A stretch of 64,000 bases of DNA, taken from positions 62,001 through 126,000 of the forward strand of contig CANJRG010000006.1 of assembly GCA_947476745.1 (NCBI GenBank). The letters run 5' to 3'. Numbering within the stretch: position 1 is the stretch's first letter; every line of letters starts with the position of its first letter. The position numbers and the translations under genes are program-made. This document shows positions 35,951-45,127 of this stretch, piece by piece. Below the pieces are notes generated by a model. It was not told where the DNA came from, ran no database searches, and worked only from the letters and a program-made list of their open reading frames with translations. The stretch is from Acidimicrobiia bacterium. GTDB taxonomy: Bacteria; Actinomycetota; Acidimicrobiia; Acidimicrobiales; CAIXPF01.

Positions 35951-38938
35951 GTGAGCGACAAGCTGGTGGTCCGCGGGGCGCGTGAGCACAACCTGCGCAA
36001 CGTGTCCCTGGAGTTGCCCCGGGAGCAGCTGATCACCTTCACCGGCCTGTCCGGGTCGGGCAAGTCGTCCCTGGCCTTCGACACGATCTATGCAGAGGGT
36101 CAGCGCCGTTACGTCGAGTCGCTGTCGGCCTATGCCCGGCAGTTCCTCGGACAGATGGACAAGCCCGACGTCGATTTCATCGAAGGCCTGTCACCGGCCA
36201 TCTCGATCGACCAGAAGACGGCGTCGCGTAACCCGCGTTCGACGGTGGGGACCATCACCGAGGTCTACGACTACCTCCGCCTGCTCTACGCCCGCATCGG
36301 GGTTCCGCACGATCCCGAGACAGGGGAGCGGCTGGTGCGCCAGACCCCGCAACAGATCGTCGACCACGTGTTGCAGCTGCCCGAGGGCACCCGTTTCCAG
36401 GTGTTGGCCCCGGTGGTGCGCGGTCGTAAGGGCACCTACGAACAGCTCTTCGACGATCTCGCCCGCCAGGGATTCGCCCGGGTGGTGGTGGATGGTGAGG
36501 CACACGACCTCGGCGGCAAGATCGACCTCGGCCGGTACGACGTGCACACCATCAAGGTCGTGGTCGACCGGCTGGTGCTGCGCGAGGGCATCGACCGGCG
36601 TCTGACCGAGTCGCTCGAGACCGCCCTGAAGCTGGCCGAAGGGGTCGCCGAGGTCGAGCTGGTGCATAGCGACACCGACCCGGAGATCCTGATCTTCTCC
36701 GAGCACCTGGCCCGTCCGTCGGATGGCAAGAGCTTCGAGGAGTTGGCGCCGCGGAACTTCTCGTTCAACTCGCCCTACGGTGCCTGTGAGCACTGCGACG
36801 GGCTCGGCACCCGCTACGAGGTCGATCCTGAGCTGGTGATCCCCAACCCCGAGCTGGCCCTGGGCCAGGGCGCGATCGCGCCATGGGCGTCGGGTCACGC
36901 CAAGTTCTTCCAGCGTCTGGTCGAGGCGGTCGCCGAGGACCACGGGATCTCCATGACCCTGCCGTGGGAGAAGCTGCCGGCCAAGGCCCGCAAGACCATG
37001 CTCTACGGTATGGGGCCCGACGAGAAGATCGAGGTCTCCTACCGCAACCGCTACGGACGCAAGCGCGCCTATACCGCTCGGTATGAAGGGGTCGTGCCGT
37101 ATCTGCGGCGCCGCTACGCCGAGGCCGAGAGCGACGGCATGCGCGAGAACATCCAGGGCTACATGCGCGAGGTGAACTGCCCCGAATGCGGCGGGGCCCG
37201 GCTCAAGCCGCTGTCGTTGGCGGTGACCGTCGGGGGCCACAACATCAGCGAGCTGTGTTCGATCTCCATCGGCGAGGCCGCCCGCCTGATCGGCTCTCTG
37301 GCGTTGAGCGAGCGGGAACACCTCATCGGTGAGCGGGTGCTCAAGGAGATCAACGCCCGACTGCAGTTCCTGTGCGATGTCGGCCTCGACTACCTCGCGC
37401 TGTCACGGTCGGCGGCTACGCTCGCCGGCGGTGAGGCGCAGCGGATCCGGCTCGCCAGCCAGATCGGTTCGGGCCTTGTCGGGGTGCTCTACGTGCTCGA
37501 CGAGCCCTCCATCGGGTTGCACCAGCGTGACAACCACCGTCTGATCAGCACTCTGCTCCATCTGCGCGACCTGGGCAACACCGTTCTGGTGGTCGAACAC
37601 GACGAGGACACCATCGCGGTGTCCGACTGGGTCGTCGACGTCGGGCCCGGTGCCGGTGAGCACGGCGGTCAGGTCGTCTACTCGGGGCCCGTCGCCGGTC
37701 TGCTGACCCATGAGACGTCGGTGACCGGGCAGTACCTGTCGGGTCGGCGGCGTATCGAGGTGCCTGCGGTACGGCGGGAGCCGGGTGAGCGTTGGCTCAC
37801 CGTACGCGGCGCCCGTGAGAACAACCTGCGCAACATCGACGTGCGTTTCCCGCTCGGCGTCTTCACCGCGGTCACCGGGGTGTCGGGGTCGGGCAAATCG
37901 ACCTTGGTCAACGAGATCCTGCTGCACGCGCTGATGCAGCGGATCTATCACTCGAAGACGCCGCCGGGCCTGCATCGTTCGGTCGAGGGGCTCGAGCAGC
38001 TGGACAAGGTGATCGCCATCGACCAGTCGCCGATCGGCCGGACCCCCCGCTCGAACCCCGCGACTTATACCGGGGTCTTCGACCACGTGCGCAAGCTGTT
38101 TGCCGCCACCACCGAGGCGAAGGTCCGCGGCTATCAGCCGGGCCGGTTCTCCTTCAACGTCAAGGGTGGACGCTGCGAGCACTGCGCTGGCGACGGCACG
38201 ATCAAGATCGAGATGCACTTCCTGCCTGACGTGTACGTGCCGTGTGAGGTCTGCAAAGGGGCGCGCTACAACCGGGACACGCTCGACATCCTGTTCCGGG
38301 GCAAGACCATCGCCGAGGTCCTCGACATGCCCTGTGAAGAGGCCCGGGACTTCTTTTCCAACCAACCGGCGATCTTCCGCTACCTCGACACCTTGGTCGA
38401 GGTGGGGCTGGGGTACGTACGCCTCGGCCAGTCGGCCCCGACCCTGTCCGGTGGCGAGGCGCAACGGGTGAAGCTGGCCACGGAGCTGGCCAAACGTTCG
38501 ACCGGCCACACCTGCTACATCCTCGACGAGCCGACCACCGGCCTGCACTTCGAGGACGTGCGCAAGCTGCTCGGCGTGTTGCAGCGCCTCGTCGAGCAGG
38601 GCAACACGGTAATCGTGATCGAGCACAACCTCGACGTGATCAAGACCGCCGACTGGCTGATCGACCTCGGTCCCGAAGGTGGCAGCGGCGGCGGGTTGGT
38701 GGTGGCCGAAGGGCCACCGGAAGCAGTCGCGGCCTGTGCGGAGTCCCATACCGGCCGGTTCTTGGGCAAGCTGCTGGGCGGGGCGGGGGCGACGCCGGCG
38801 ACGCCGGAGGTGGTCGATCTGACCGGCCCGGCCGGTGGCCCGGCCCCGGCGAAACGAAAGCGTTCGACGAAGGCCGATGACCCTGGCCCGGCGCCCAAGC
38901 CGGCCCGAGCGCCCCGCAAGGCTGCTGCGCGTACCTGA
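35951..38938 (+). CDS. uvrA: Excinuclease ABC subunit A
   Basis: A 995-residue double ABC ATPase. First P-loop [14 protein letters not shown] near residue 31, second [13 protein letters not shown] near 640; ABC signatures [13 protein letters not shown] and [13 protein letters not shown]; zinc-finger cysteine pairs in [23 protein letters not shown] and CEVCKG. The last ~45 residues are a Pro/Lys-rich tail. It finds DNA lesions and loads UvrB. The gene follows uvrB by 96 bases, with a GGAGGA ribosome site before the GTG start. Confidence 0.98.
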   Translation: MSDKLVVRGAREHNLRNVSLELPREQLITFTGLSGSGKSSLAFDTIYAEGQRRYVESLSAYARQFLGQMDKPDVDFIEGLSPAISIDQKTASRNPRSTVGTITEVYDYLRLLYARIGVPHDPETGERLVRQTPQQIVDHVLQLPEGTRFQVLAPVVRGRKGTYEQLFDDLARQGFARVVVDGEAHDLGGKIDLGRYDVHTIKVVVDRLVLREGIDRRLTESLETALKLAEGVAEVELVHSDTDPEILIFSEHLARPSDGKSFEELAPRNFSFNSPYGACEHCDGLGTRYEVDPELVIPNPELALGQGAIAPWASGHAKFFQRLVEAVAEDHGISMTLPWEKLPAKARKTMLYGMGPDEKIEVSYRNRYGRKRAYTARYEGVVPYLRRRYAEAESDGMRENIQGYMREVNCPECGGARLKPLSLAVTVGGHNISELCSISIGEAARLIGSLALSEREHLIGERVLKEINARLQFLCDVGLDYLALSRSAATLAGGEAQRIRLASQIGSGLVGVLYVLDEPSIGLHQRDNHRLISTLLHLRDLGNTVLVVEHDEDTIAVSDWVVDVGPGAGEHGGQVVYSGPVAGLLTHETSVTGQYLSGRRRIEVPAVRREPGERWLTVRGARENNLRNIDVRFPLGVFTAVTGVSGSGKSTLVNEILLHALMQRIYHSKTPPGLHRSVEGLEQLDKVIAIDQSPIGRTPRSNPATYTGVFDHVRKLFAATTEAKVRGYQPGRFSFNVKGGRCEHCAGDGTIKIEMHFLPDVYVPCEVCKGARYNRDTLDILFRGKTIAEVLDMPCEEARDFFSNQPAIFRYLDTLVEVGLGYVRLGQSAPTLSGGEAQRVKLATELAKRSTGHTCYILDEPTTGLHFEDVRKLLGVLQRLVEQGNTVIVIEHNLDVIKTADWLIDLGPEGGSGGGLVVAEGPPEAVAACAESHTGRFLGKLLGGAGATPATPEVVDLTGPAGGPAPAKRKRSTKADDPGPAPKPARAPRKAAART

Positions 38939-39079
38939 CAGCATCGTCGTCGATGCACCCCCGGTCAACCACGGAGCGCGCGAACCCTGCACCCGGAGCC
39001 CCAGCCGAGAGCTCCGACTTTCGGCGAATTCGACCTCGCCGCGGCAGGATCCCATCGAAAATCAGAGGGCTGGGCGAAG

Positions 39080-39131
39080 GATTTTTCGCTCGTCGCAGCG
39101 AATCGACGTCGAATCGCTGCGAGTGAAAATC
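39080..39131. repeat. Palindromic repeat, intergenic copy after uvrA
   Basis: A long imperfect inverted repeat from GATTTTTCGCTCG to CGAGTGAAAATC, whose core GCAGCGA-ATCGACGTCGAA-TCGCTGC (39095-39120) pairs perfectly at the arms. The 20 bases GCGAATCGACGTCGAATCGC are identical to the copy at 56271. GGCGAATTCGACCTCGCC at 39023-39040 resembles the companion palindrome of that copy. The 256-base interval 38939-39194 between uvrA and ribBA (convergent) holds nothing else that I can support. Confidence 0.7.
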
Positions 39132-39194
39132 GACCAAGGTCTGGGGGCACACCGAAACATGACCACTATCCGTGGCGGAAGGGGGAGCTCGGGG

Positions 39195-40424
39195 TCAGCT
39201 GATCTCGATGTCGAGCAGGTGGCCCATGCGGGCCTGCTTGGTGGTCAGGTAGGCCCGGTTGTTACCGGTCGGTTCGATGCGCAGCGGCTGACGCTCGGTG
39301 ATCTCGAGGCCGTAGCCCGACAAGCCGCTGTACTTGGCCATGTTGTTGGTCATCAGTCGCATGGACCGCACCCCGAGGTCGACCAGCATCTGGGCGCCGA
39401 TCCCGTACTCGCGTGAGTCGACGGGCAATCCGAGGGCGGTGTTCGCATCCACCGTGTCGAGCCCCTCGTCCTGCAGCTGGTAGGCGCGGATCTTGTGGGC
39501 CAGGCCGATGCCTCGCCCTTCGTGGCCGCGCAGGTAGATCACCACCCCTTGGCCGGCTTCGGCGATGCGCTGCAGGGCGAGATGGAGCTGCTCGCCGCAG
39601 TCACACCGACCGGAGTTGAACACGTCGCCGGTCAAGCACTCGGAGTGCACCCGCACCAGGGGCGCACTGCCGCTGTCGGGCCCGAGATCGCCGAGGGTGA
39701 TCGCCAGGTGCTCGGTGCTGTCGAGGCGGGACCGGTAGGCGGTACAGCCGAACTCGGCCCATGGCGTGGGGAGCACGGTGGTGGCCACCCGCTCGACCAG
39801 CTGCTCGGTTCGGCGGCGATGGCGCACCAGGTCGGCGATGGTGATCATCAGCAGGCCGTGCTCGGTGCAGAACTGCTCCAGCTCGGGTCGCCGGGCCATG
39901 GTGCCGTCGTCGTTGACCACCTCGGCCAGCACACCGATGGGTGCCACGCCGGCCAGCTTGCACAGGTCGACCGCGGCCTCGGTGTGGCCGGTGCGTTGCA
40001 GGACGCCACCGGGCCGGGCGCGCAGCGGGAAGATGTGGCCGGGCCGGGCCAGATCGTGGGTGGTCGTGGACACAGCGCACAGCAGACGCAGGGTATGGGC
40101 CCGGTCGGCGGCGGAGATGCCGGTCGAGACGCCCCGGGCAGCATCGACCGATTCGGTGAACGCAGTACGCATGGACTCGGTGTTGTTCTCGACCATCAGG
40201 GGAAGCCCCAGCTCGTCGCAACGTTCGCCCGTCATGGGGGCGCAGACCACGCCCGAGGTGTAGCGGACGAAGAACGCCATCTGCTCGGCGGTGGCGGCGT
40301 GGGCCGCCATGATCAGGTCGCCCTCGTTCTCGCGGTCCTCGTCGTCGACAACGACCACGATCTCGCCGCGTCCGATCGCCGCGACCGCGTCGTCGATGGA
40401 GGCGAACCCCTGGGGGTTGCTCAT
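39195..40424 (-). CDS. ribBA: Bifunctional DHBP synthase / GTP cyclohydrolase II
   Basis: A 409-residue fusion. RibB half: VVVDDEDRENEGDLIMAAH with the metal-binding acids, TGISAADRAHT, and RPGHIFPLRA. RibA half: VRVHSECLTGDVFNSGRCDC, whose three Cys bind zinc, and LRGHEGRGIGLAHKI. It makes both riboflavin precursors, from ribulose 5-phosphate and from GTP. GAGGAG stands seven bases before the ATG at 40424. It follows ribD by 16 bases. Confidence 0.97.
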   Translation of the reverse strand: MSNPQGFASIDDAVAAIGRGEIVVVVDDEDRENEGDLIMAAHAATAEQMAFFVRYTSGVVCAPMTGERCDELGLPLMVENNTESMRTAFTESVDAARGVSTGISAADRAHTLRLLCAVSTTTHDLARPGHIFPLRARPGGVLQRTGHTEAAVDLCKLAGVAPIGVLAEVVNDDGTMARRPELEQFCTEHGLLMITIADLVRHRRRTEQLVERVATTVLPTPWAEFGCTAYRSRLDSTEHLAITLGDLGPDSGSAPLVRVHSECLTGDVFNSGRCDCGEQLHLALQRIAEAGQGVVIYLRGHEGRGIGLAHKIRAYQLQDEGLDTVDANTALGLPVDSREYGIGAQMLVDLGVRSMRLMTNNMAKYSGLSGYGLEITERQPLRIEPTGNNRAYLTTKQARMGHLLDIEIS

Positions 40425-40440
40425 AGAGGTGCTCCTCGGT

Positions 40441-41520
40441 TCAAGGGCGAAGCCGGTCTCGGGACGTTACGGGTTCCAGGACGATACGGAGGTCATCGCC
40501 CAGTTGCGCGATCGACCGTATGCGGCCTCGCCAGAGATTGTCGATCGAGGGCACGGCCGGCCCGTCGAAGAGGCCACGTGCCCCGACTCCCCCGAACAGG
40601 GCGGGGGCGAGGTAGATCACGTACCGCTGCACCAGGCCCGCGCGGTGGAACGCTCCGGCCACGTGCGCCCCGCCTTCGACCATGAGCTGCAGCACCCCGC
40701 GACGACCGAGTTCGTCGAGCACCTCGGGCAGCGGACCGGACAGCTCCAGGCAGGGATGGACTTTGGCCCCTTCCGGCGCCCGTCCCAGGACGACCCGCAG
40801 CGGCTGACGGGCGACCGGGACCTCGCGGACGGTCAGGGCCGGGTCGTCGGCCCGAACCGTGCCGGCACCCACCAGCACGGCGTCGGACTCGGCGCGCAGC
40901 CGGTGGGCGTCGGCGCGGGCAGCGGGGCCGGTGATCCACTGCGAGCTACCGTCAGGCGCGGCCGTTCGGCCGTCGAGGCTGGCGGCGAGCTTGAGCACCA
41001 CGAAGGGCCGGCCGGTGCGGCGGTGGTGCAGGTATGCGGCGAGCTGCTCGGCGGCCTCGGCCTCGCCCACTCCGGCCTGCACCGCGATGCCGGCTGCTCG
41101 CAGCGCAGCCGCACCACGTCCGGACACCTGGGGGTCGGGATCGCCCACGGCGTACACCACCGACGCCACCCCCGCAGCGATCAGGGCATCGGTGCACGGT
41201 GGCGTCCGACCGTGGTGGGCGCACGGCTCGAGGGTCACCACCGCGGTGGCTCCGGCCGTCTCGGCCCCGGCCTCCCGGGCGGCGTCGAGCGCCACGATCT
41301 CGGCGTGCCGGCCACCAGGCGGTTCGGTGGCACCGGTGAAGCAGCGGCCGTCCACGGTCAGCAGGGCGCAACCCACCCAGGGGTTCGGCGACGTGGTTCC
41401 ACGCACGGCCTCTGCCGCTGCTCTCGCCCGTTCCATGGCGATATGCAACCCGGATGGTTGGTCAGCGAGGGGTGCGTCGGTGGAGTTGTCGCTCACGGTG
41501 TGCTGCTCCGCCGCGGGCAT
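40441..41520 (-). CDS. ribD: Riboflavin deaminase/reductase
   Basis: A 359-residue fusion. Deaminase half: PNPWVGCALL, zinc motif HAEIVALDAA with LEPCAHHGRTPPC. Reductase half: LKLAASLDGRTAAPDGSSQW, GAGTVRADDPALTVR, VEGGAHVAGAF. It carries out steps two and three of riboflavin synthesis. GGAGG lies five bases before the ATG at 41520 and TAGGGT on the minus strand (near 41553) is a likely -10. No FMN riboswitch is seen upstream. Confidence 0.95.
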   Translation of the reverse strand: MPAAEQHTVSDNSTDAPLADQPSGLHIAMERARAAAEAVRGTTSPNPWVGCALLTVDGRCFTGATEPPGGRHAEIVALDAAREAGAETAGATAVVTLEPCAHHGRTPPCTDALIAAGVASVVYAVGDPDPQVSGRGAAALRAAGIAVQAGVGEAEAAEQLAAYLHHRRTGRPFVVLKLAASLDGRTAAPDGSSQWITGPAARADAHRLRAESDAVLVGAGTVRADDPALTVREVPVARQPLRVVLGRAPEGAKVHPCLELSGPLPEVLDELGRRGVLQLMVEGGAHVAGAFHRAGLVQRYVIYLAPALFGGVGARGLFDGPAVPSIDNLWRGRIRSIAQLGDDLRIVLEPVTSRDRLRP

Positions 41521-41643
41521 CGTGCCTCCGGCCTCGTCGGCATGACCTGAACCCTAGGTGACCTCCTGACACAAGGGTCAAGTCGTGGCCCGACGTTTCG
41601 TCGGGGTCCTTCCCGGCGGTCCGAGAAGGGTCCGTCGGCTGGG

Positions 41644-41649
41644 TAGCAT
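41644..41649 (+). promoter_or_regulatory. -10 element of the Mau-like cluster
   Basis: TAGCAT seven bases before the GTG at 41657 decides the start of the first gene and marks the cluster as one transcription unit from here. Confidence 0.55.
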
Positions 41650-41656
41650 CCCCGCC

Positions 41657-42295
41657 GTGGTCGTCCTGGGTCCCGCATGGATCGTTGCCGTGGTGCTCGG
41701 GGCGGCCGGGGTCGGGAAACTCCTTCGACCCGGTGCGGCGGTCGATGCGCTGCGGGTGCTCTACCTGCCCCATTCCGCCCCGGCCGTACGCCTGCTCGGC
41801 GCGGTCGAGGCGGCGGTCGCCCTCGCCGCAGTGGTGCTCGGCGGCTGGGCCTGGGCGGTGGTGGCTGCGGTCTACCTTGCGCTCGCCGGTGCCGCCGAGC
41901 GGTTGCGTCGCTCGGCCGCAGGCGCGGCCGCGGCCGGCGGTGGCAACGGCGCGGTGGCCGGTTGCGGTTGCTTCGGCCGGTCCTCAGCCCCGGTGGGGCT
42001 GACCCATGTCGCCGTCGATGTCGTGGCCGCAGTCGTGGCGGCGGTGGCGGCAGGGTCCGGTGTGGGCCCGCTGCGTTCGGTGTGGCCCGAGCTGCCCGCC
42101 GCTGGTGTCGCCCACCTGCTGCTCGTCGGCGCGGGTGCGCTGGCGGTGGTGGCCCTGCTGACCGTGCTGCCGGAGACCCGGTTGGCTGCCCGGCAGGCCC
42201 CGGCCCCCGATCCCCGCATCCATCTCTTCGGCCCTACCATCGGTCGACGTCCGAGCGGTTCGCCGGCGGCGACGCCCGGTTCCCGAGTTCCCTGA
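41657..42295 (+). CDS. MauE-like membrane protein
   Basis: A 212-residue protein with four hydrophobic segments starting WIVAVVLGAAGVGKLLRPG. GCGCFGRSSAPVGLTHVAVD is the signature of the MauE branch of the DoxX-like fold; its Cys pair is probably redox active. MauE acts with MauD to form the six disulfides of the methylamine dehydrogenase small subunit. The last ~40 residues are a Pro-rich cytoplasmic or exported tail. GTG at 41657 fits the leaderless promoter. It is followed after 14 bases by the Cys-rich secreted protein, its likely client. Confidence 0.8.
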   Translation: MVVLGPAWIVAVVLGAAGVGKLLRPGAAVDALRVLYLPHSAPAVRLLGAVEAAVALAAVVLGGWAWAVVAAVYLALAGAAERLRRSAAGAAAAGGGNGAVAGCGCFGRSSAPVGLTHVAVDVVAAVVAAVAAGSGVGPLRSVWPELPAAGVAHLLLVGAGALAVVALLTVLPETRLAARQAPAPDPRIHLFGPTIGRRPSGSPAATPGSRVP

Positions 42296-42309
42296 GAGGT
42301 ACGAGTTCC

Positions 42310-44172
42310 GTGACCGCATTGCTCAACCGGGTGGCGACCGCGCTCGATCGACGATTGTCACGTCGGGGGTTCCTGGCCCGCTCGGCGTTGGCCGGCACCG
42401 CGATGGCGGTGGCACCGACCGACTACCTGCTCAAACCGGTCGGGGCGTACCAGGCCATCTGTACCTGCCGGTCGGGCTGCGATTGCAACAGCACGTGCTG
42501 CGACGGGTACACCGAGTTCTGCTGCACCATGACCGGGCTGAACCGGTGCCCGCCCGGCCACATCCTCGGCGGCTGGTGGAAGGTCGACAACTCCCAGTTC
42601 TGCGGCGACGCTCCGCGGTATTTCATGGACTGCAACGCGCCGTGCAACGGCTGCGGTTGTGACGCCAGCGGCATCTGCAGCGGATCGTGCTCGGGTACGA
42701 CGTGCGGCTGCGCCCTGAACTCCTGCAACAACCGCAAGGCGGGCTGCGTCGCGTTCCGCTATGGCCAGTGCAACCAGGCGACCCGCTGTATCGGGCCCAT
42801 CGCCTGCCGGGTGGTGACCTGTATCCCGCCGTGGTCGCTCGACAGCACCTGTACCCGCGAGGTGGCGATCGACGACTACACCCGTTACCACATCGCCCCG
42901 TGCCTGTACCGGCCCTACGGCTGGCTCGACCAGGTGTCGCCGGTCGCGGGCGGGTTTCGGTTGCGCGGCTGGGCCGCCGACCCCGAGACCACCGGCCCGA
43001 TCGACCTGCACATCTACGTAGACGGGCGGTTCGTGCAGCGGGTGCTCGCCAACCGGCCACGTCCCGATCTCGCCGGGCCGTTCCCGGGCATCGGGATCAA
43101 CCACGGCTTCGAGGCCGTCGTGCCCATGGGCCCCGGCCGCTACAACGTCACCGTGTACGCCATCAACGTGCTCGACGGCAGCGAGCAACCGGTGATCGGG
43201 TCGGCTCCCGTCGGTGTCGGTCAGCCCTTCGGCTACGCCGATTTGCAGATCGGGCCGGCCAAGGTGCGGGCCATCGGCTGGGTCATCGACCCCGATCACA
43301 CCACCCCGGCGGCGGTGCAGGCCTACGTCGACGGCACGCTGGTCGGCACCTGGGACGCGAACGTGTACCGGTCCGACGTGGCGGCGATCTACAGCAGCTA
43401 TGGCGGCGAGCACGGCTTCGACATCCAGATCCCGATGCCCGAGGGCACGCACCTGATCGAACTGCGCAGTCCCGACCTCGATGGGGTGCTGCCGTCGTTC
43501 CCACTCGCCAGTCAGCGGGTGACCATCGCCAACACCACGCCGATCGGTTGGTTCGACGGGGCGATGCGCTCGCCGGCGGGGATCCGGGTCCGGGGCTGGG
43601 CGGCGGACTACGACCGGGCCGAACCGTTGGACATCCACGCCTACGTCGACGGGGTGTTCGCCGGGTTGGCCAAGGCCGACCGGCCCCGGCCCGACGTGCC
43701 CGGGGTCTTCCCGGCGTTCGGGCCGAGCCACGGCTTCGACTTCGAGGTGCCGGCCCAGCCGGGGATCCGGCAGGTCAACCTCTACGCCATCAACAAGCCG
43801 GCCAGCACGGCGATCAACCCGCTTCTGGGCAGCATGACGGTGGTGGTGGGCAACCTTCCCTTCGGCTGGCTCGACGAGGTGTCCGACCACCCTGGCGGCG
43901 CCCGGGTGCGCGGTTGGGCCATCGACCCGAACGTCGTCGGCCCGGTCGATCTGCACGTCTACATCGACGGGGTGTTCGCCGGACTGGGCCGCACCGGGAC
44001 GCTGCGCCCCGATGTCGAGGCGTTGTACCCGGGCTACGGCGGCTGGAACGGGTTCGAGTTCGTCGTCCCGGCCACGGCGGGGCGGCGGTTGGTCTGCGTG
44101 TACGCCATCAACGTCGGCGACAGCTCGGTGGTCAACCCGCTGTTCGGATGCATCCCCGTGACCCTGACGTGA
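42310..44172 (+). CDS. Tat-exported Cys-rich MauA-like protein with four repeats
   Basis: A 620-residue protein. Residues 12-35 hold a twin-arginine signal, LSRRGFLARSALAGTAMAV. Residues ~50-180 contain 25 cysteines; CPPGHILGGWWKVDNSQFC resembles the CPPGTKLA-x-ASW segment of the methylamine dehydrogenase small subunit, which carries the tryptophan tryptophylquinone. From residue ~202 four ~105-residue repeats follow, each with GW, RGWA-DP, YVDG, RPDV, HGF and YAIN blocks. GTG at 42310 follows GAGAGG. No MauB or MauG gene lies beside it. Whether a quinone forms is unknown; the two Trp of GGWW and that of PPWSLD are candidates. Confidence 0.72.
   Translation: MTALLNRVATALDRRLSRRGFLARSALAGTAMAVAPTDYLLKPVGAYQAICTCRSGCDCNSTCCDGYTEFCCTMTGLNRCPPGHILGGWWKVDNSQFCGDAPRYFMDCNAPCNGCGCDASGICSGSCSGTTCGCALNSCNNRKAGCVAFRYGQCNQATRCIGPIACRVVTCIPPWSLDSTCTREVAIDDYTRYHIAPCLYRPYGWLDQVSPVAGGFRLRGWAADPETTGPIDLHIYVDGRFVQRVLANRPRPDLAGPFPGIGINHGFEAVVPMGPGRYNVTVYAINVLDGSEQPVIGSAPVGVGQPFGYADLQIGPAKVRAIGWVIDPDHTTPAAVQAYVDGTLVGTWDANVYRSDVAAIYSSYGGEHGFDIQIPMPEGTHLIELRSPDLDGVLPSFPLASQRVTIANTTPIGWFDGAMRSPAGIRVRGWAADYDRAEPLDIHAYVDGVFAGLAKADRPRPDVPGVFPAFGPSHGFDFEVPAQPGIRQVNLYAINKPASTAINPLLGSMTVVVGNLPFGWLDEVSDHPGGARVRGWAIDPNVVGPVDLHVYIDGVFAGLGRTGTLRPDVEALYPGYGGWNGFEFVVPATAGRRLVCVYAINVGDSSVVNPLFGCIPVTLT
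42913..44172 (+). repeat. Four tandem protein repeats of about 105 residues
   Basis: Units begin at 42913 (PYGWLDQVS), 43225 (PFGYADLQI), 43540 (PIGWFDGAM) and 43858 (PFGWLDEVS). Shared blocks are RVRGWAADP, HIYVDGVF, RPDV-x-x-x-(F/Y)P, HGF(D/E) and NLYAIN. Unit 2 is the most diverged and lacks the YAIN block. Such repeats are common in exported actinobacterial proteins and are likely beta-sandwich modules for surface binding. Confidence 0.85.
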
Positions 44173-44218
44173 GGGTGACGATCCCCTCTCCCCGAGCCCG
44201 TAGGAGCACCCCGGCGTC

Positions 44219-45127
44219 ATGATCGCGCTCGTGGTGTTGCTTGCGGTGGTGGTGGCCTTGCTGACCATCCTGGTGGTCGGGCTGCTGCGCAGCTACGGCG
44301 AGGTGCTGCGTCGTCTGCACGACGCCGGTATCGGGGTCGACGGACCGGCCTCCGCGGCGGCCCACGGCGCGGCGACGCCGGTCTCGGCGGCGGAGGAGGC
44401 GGCCGACATCGCCCTGCGGCTCGATGCCGGGGTGGCCCCGCCGCGGCAGGGCGTGGACGAGTCGTTCCTGCCCGAAGTGGTCGACGTCGCGGGGGTGACC
44501 CCCGACGGTGACGCCGTCGGGGTGGGGCTGCGCAGCAGCGGCCGGGTCACGATGCTGGCGTTCCTGTCGAGCGGTTGCGGGACCTGCGCCGGTTTCTGGG
44601 CCGCCCTGCGCGGTGGCGAGGGCCTTGGGGTGAACGGGCAGGACGTCCGGCTGGTGGTGGTGACCGGTGGGCCGCGCAACGAGCAACCCGCGGTGGTGGC
44701 CTCGTTGGCCGGGCCGGATCTCGTGGTGGTGATGTCCGACGAGGCCTGGCAGCACTATGCGGTGCCGGCCACCCCGTACTTCGTCCTGGTGGACGGCGGG
44801 CAGGGCATCCTGGGGGAGGGCTCGGCCATGGGCTGGGCGCAGCTGGTCGGGCTGATGGAGCGGGCGGTGCGCGAACGAGGCTTCGAGCTGCAGACGTGGT
44901 TGACGTCACCGGGCGCGGCCGGCACTCCGGCGGCCCGCGCCACCGCAGACGCGGCCGGGGGTGAGACCGGGCCTCGACGGGAGGCCCGGGCCGACGCGGC
45001 GTTGCTCGCTGCCGGGATCGGACCCCGCGACGACCAGCTCTACCGCAACCCGTTGGACTCAGCCGGGGGAGCCGGGGGTCCAGGCGGTCCTGACGATGTG
45101 ACTGATCCCGGTGAAGCCGCCCGATGA
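44219..45127 (+). CDS. MauD-like membrane-anchored thioredoxin
   Basis: A 302-residue protein: one N-terminal membrane segment (MIALVVLLAVVVALLTILVV), then a thioredoxin-fold domain at ~85-225 with the active site FLSSGCGTCAGFWAAL (Cys-Gly-Thr-Cys) and the cis-Pro loop in VPATPYFVLVDGG. A low-complexity Ala/Gly-rich tail follows. The order membrane anchor, CxxC, and position after a MauA-like gene match MauD, the disulfide isomerase-like protein of the mau operon. It should face the outside of the membrane. ATG at 44219; its stop overlaps the next gene. Confidence 0.8.
   Translation: MIALVVLLAVVVALLTILVVGLLRSYGEVLRRLHDAGIGVDGPASAAAHGAATPVSAAEEAADIALRLDAGVAPPRQGVDESFLPEVVDVAGVTPDGDAVGVGLRSSGRVTMLAFLSSGCGTCAGFWAALRGGEGLGVNGQDVRLVVVTGGPRNEQPAVVASLAGPDLVVVMSDEAWQHYAVPATPYFVLVDGGQGILGEGSAMGWAQLVGLMERAVRERGFELQTWLTSPGAAGTPAARATADAAGGETGPRREARADAALLAAGIGPRDDQLYRNPLDSAGGAGGPGGPDDVTDPGEAAR

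Noticed and set aside
41521-41656. FMN riboswitch near ribD/ribBA
   Set aside because: No conserved RFN segments can be seen on either strand between ribD and the MauE-like gene or before ribBA.
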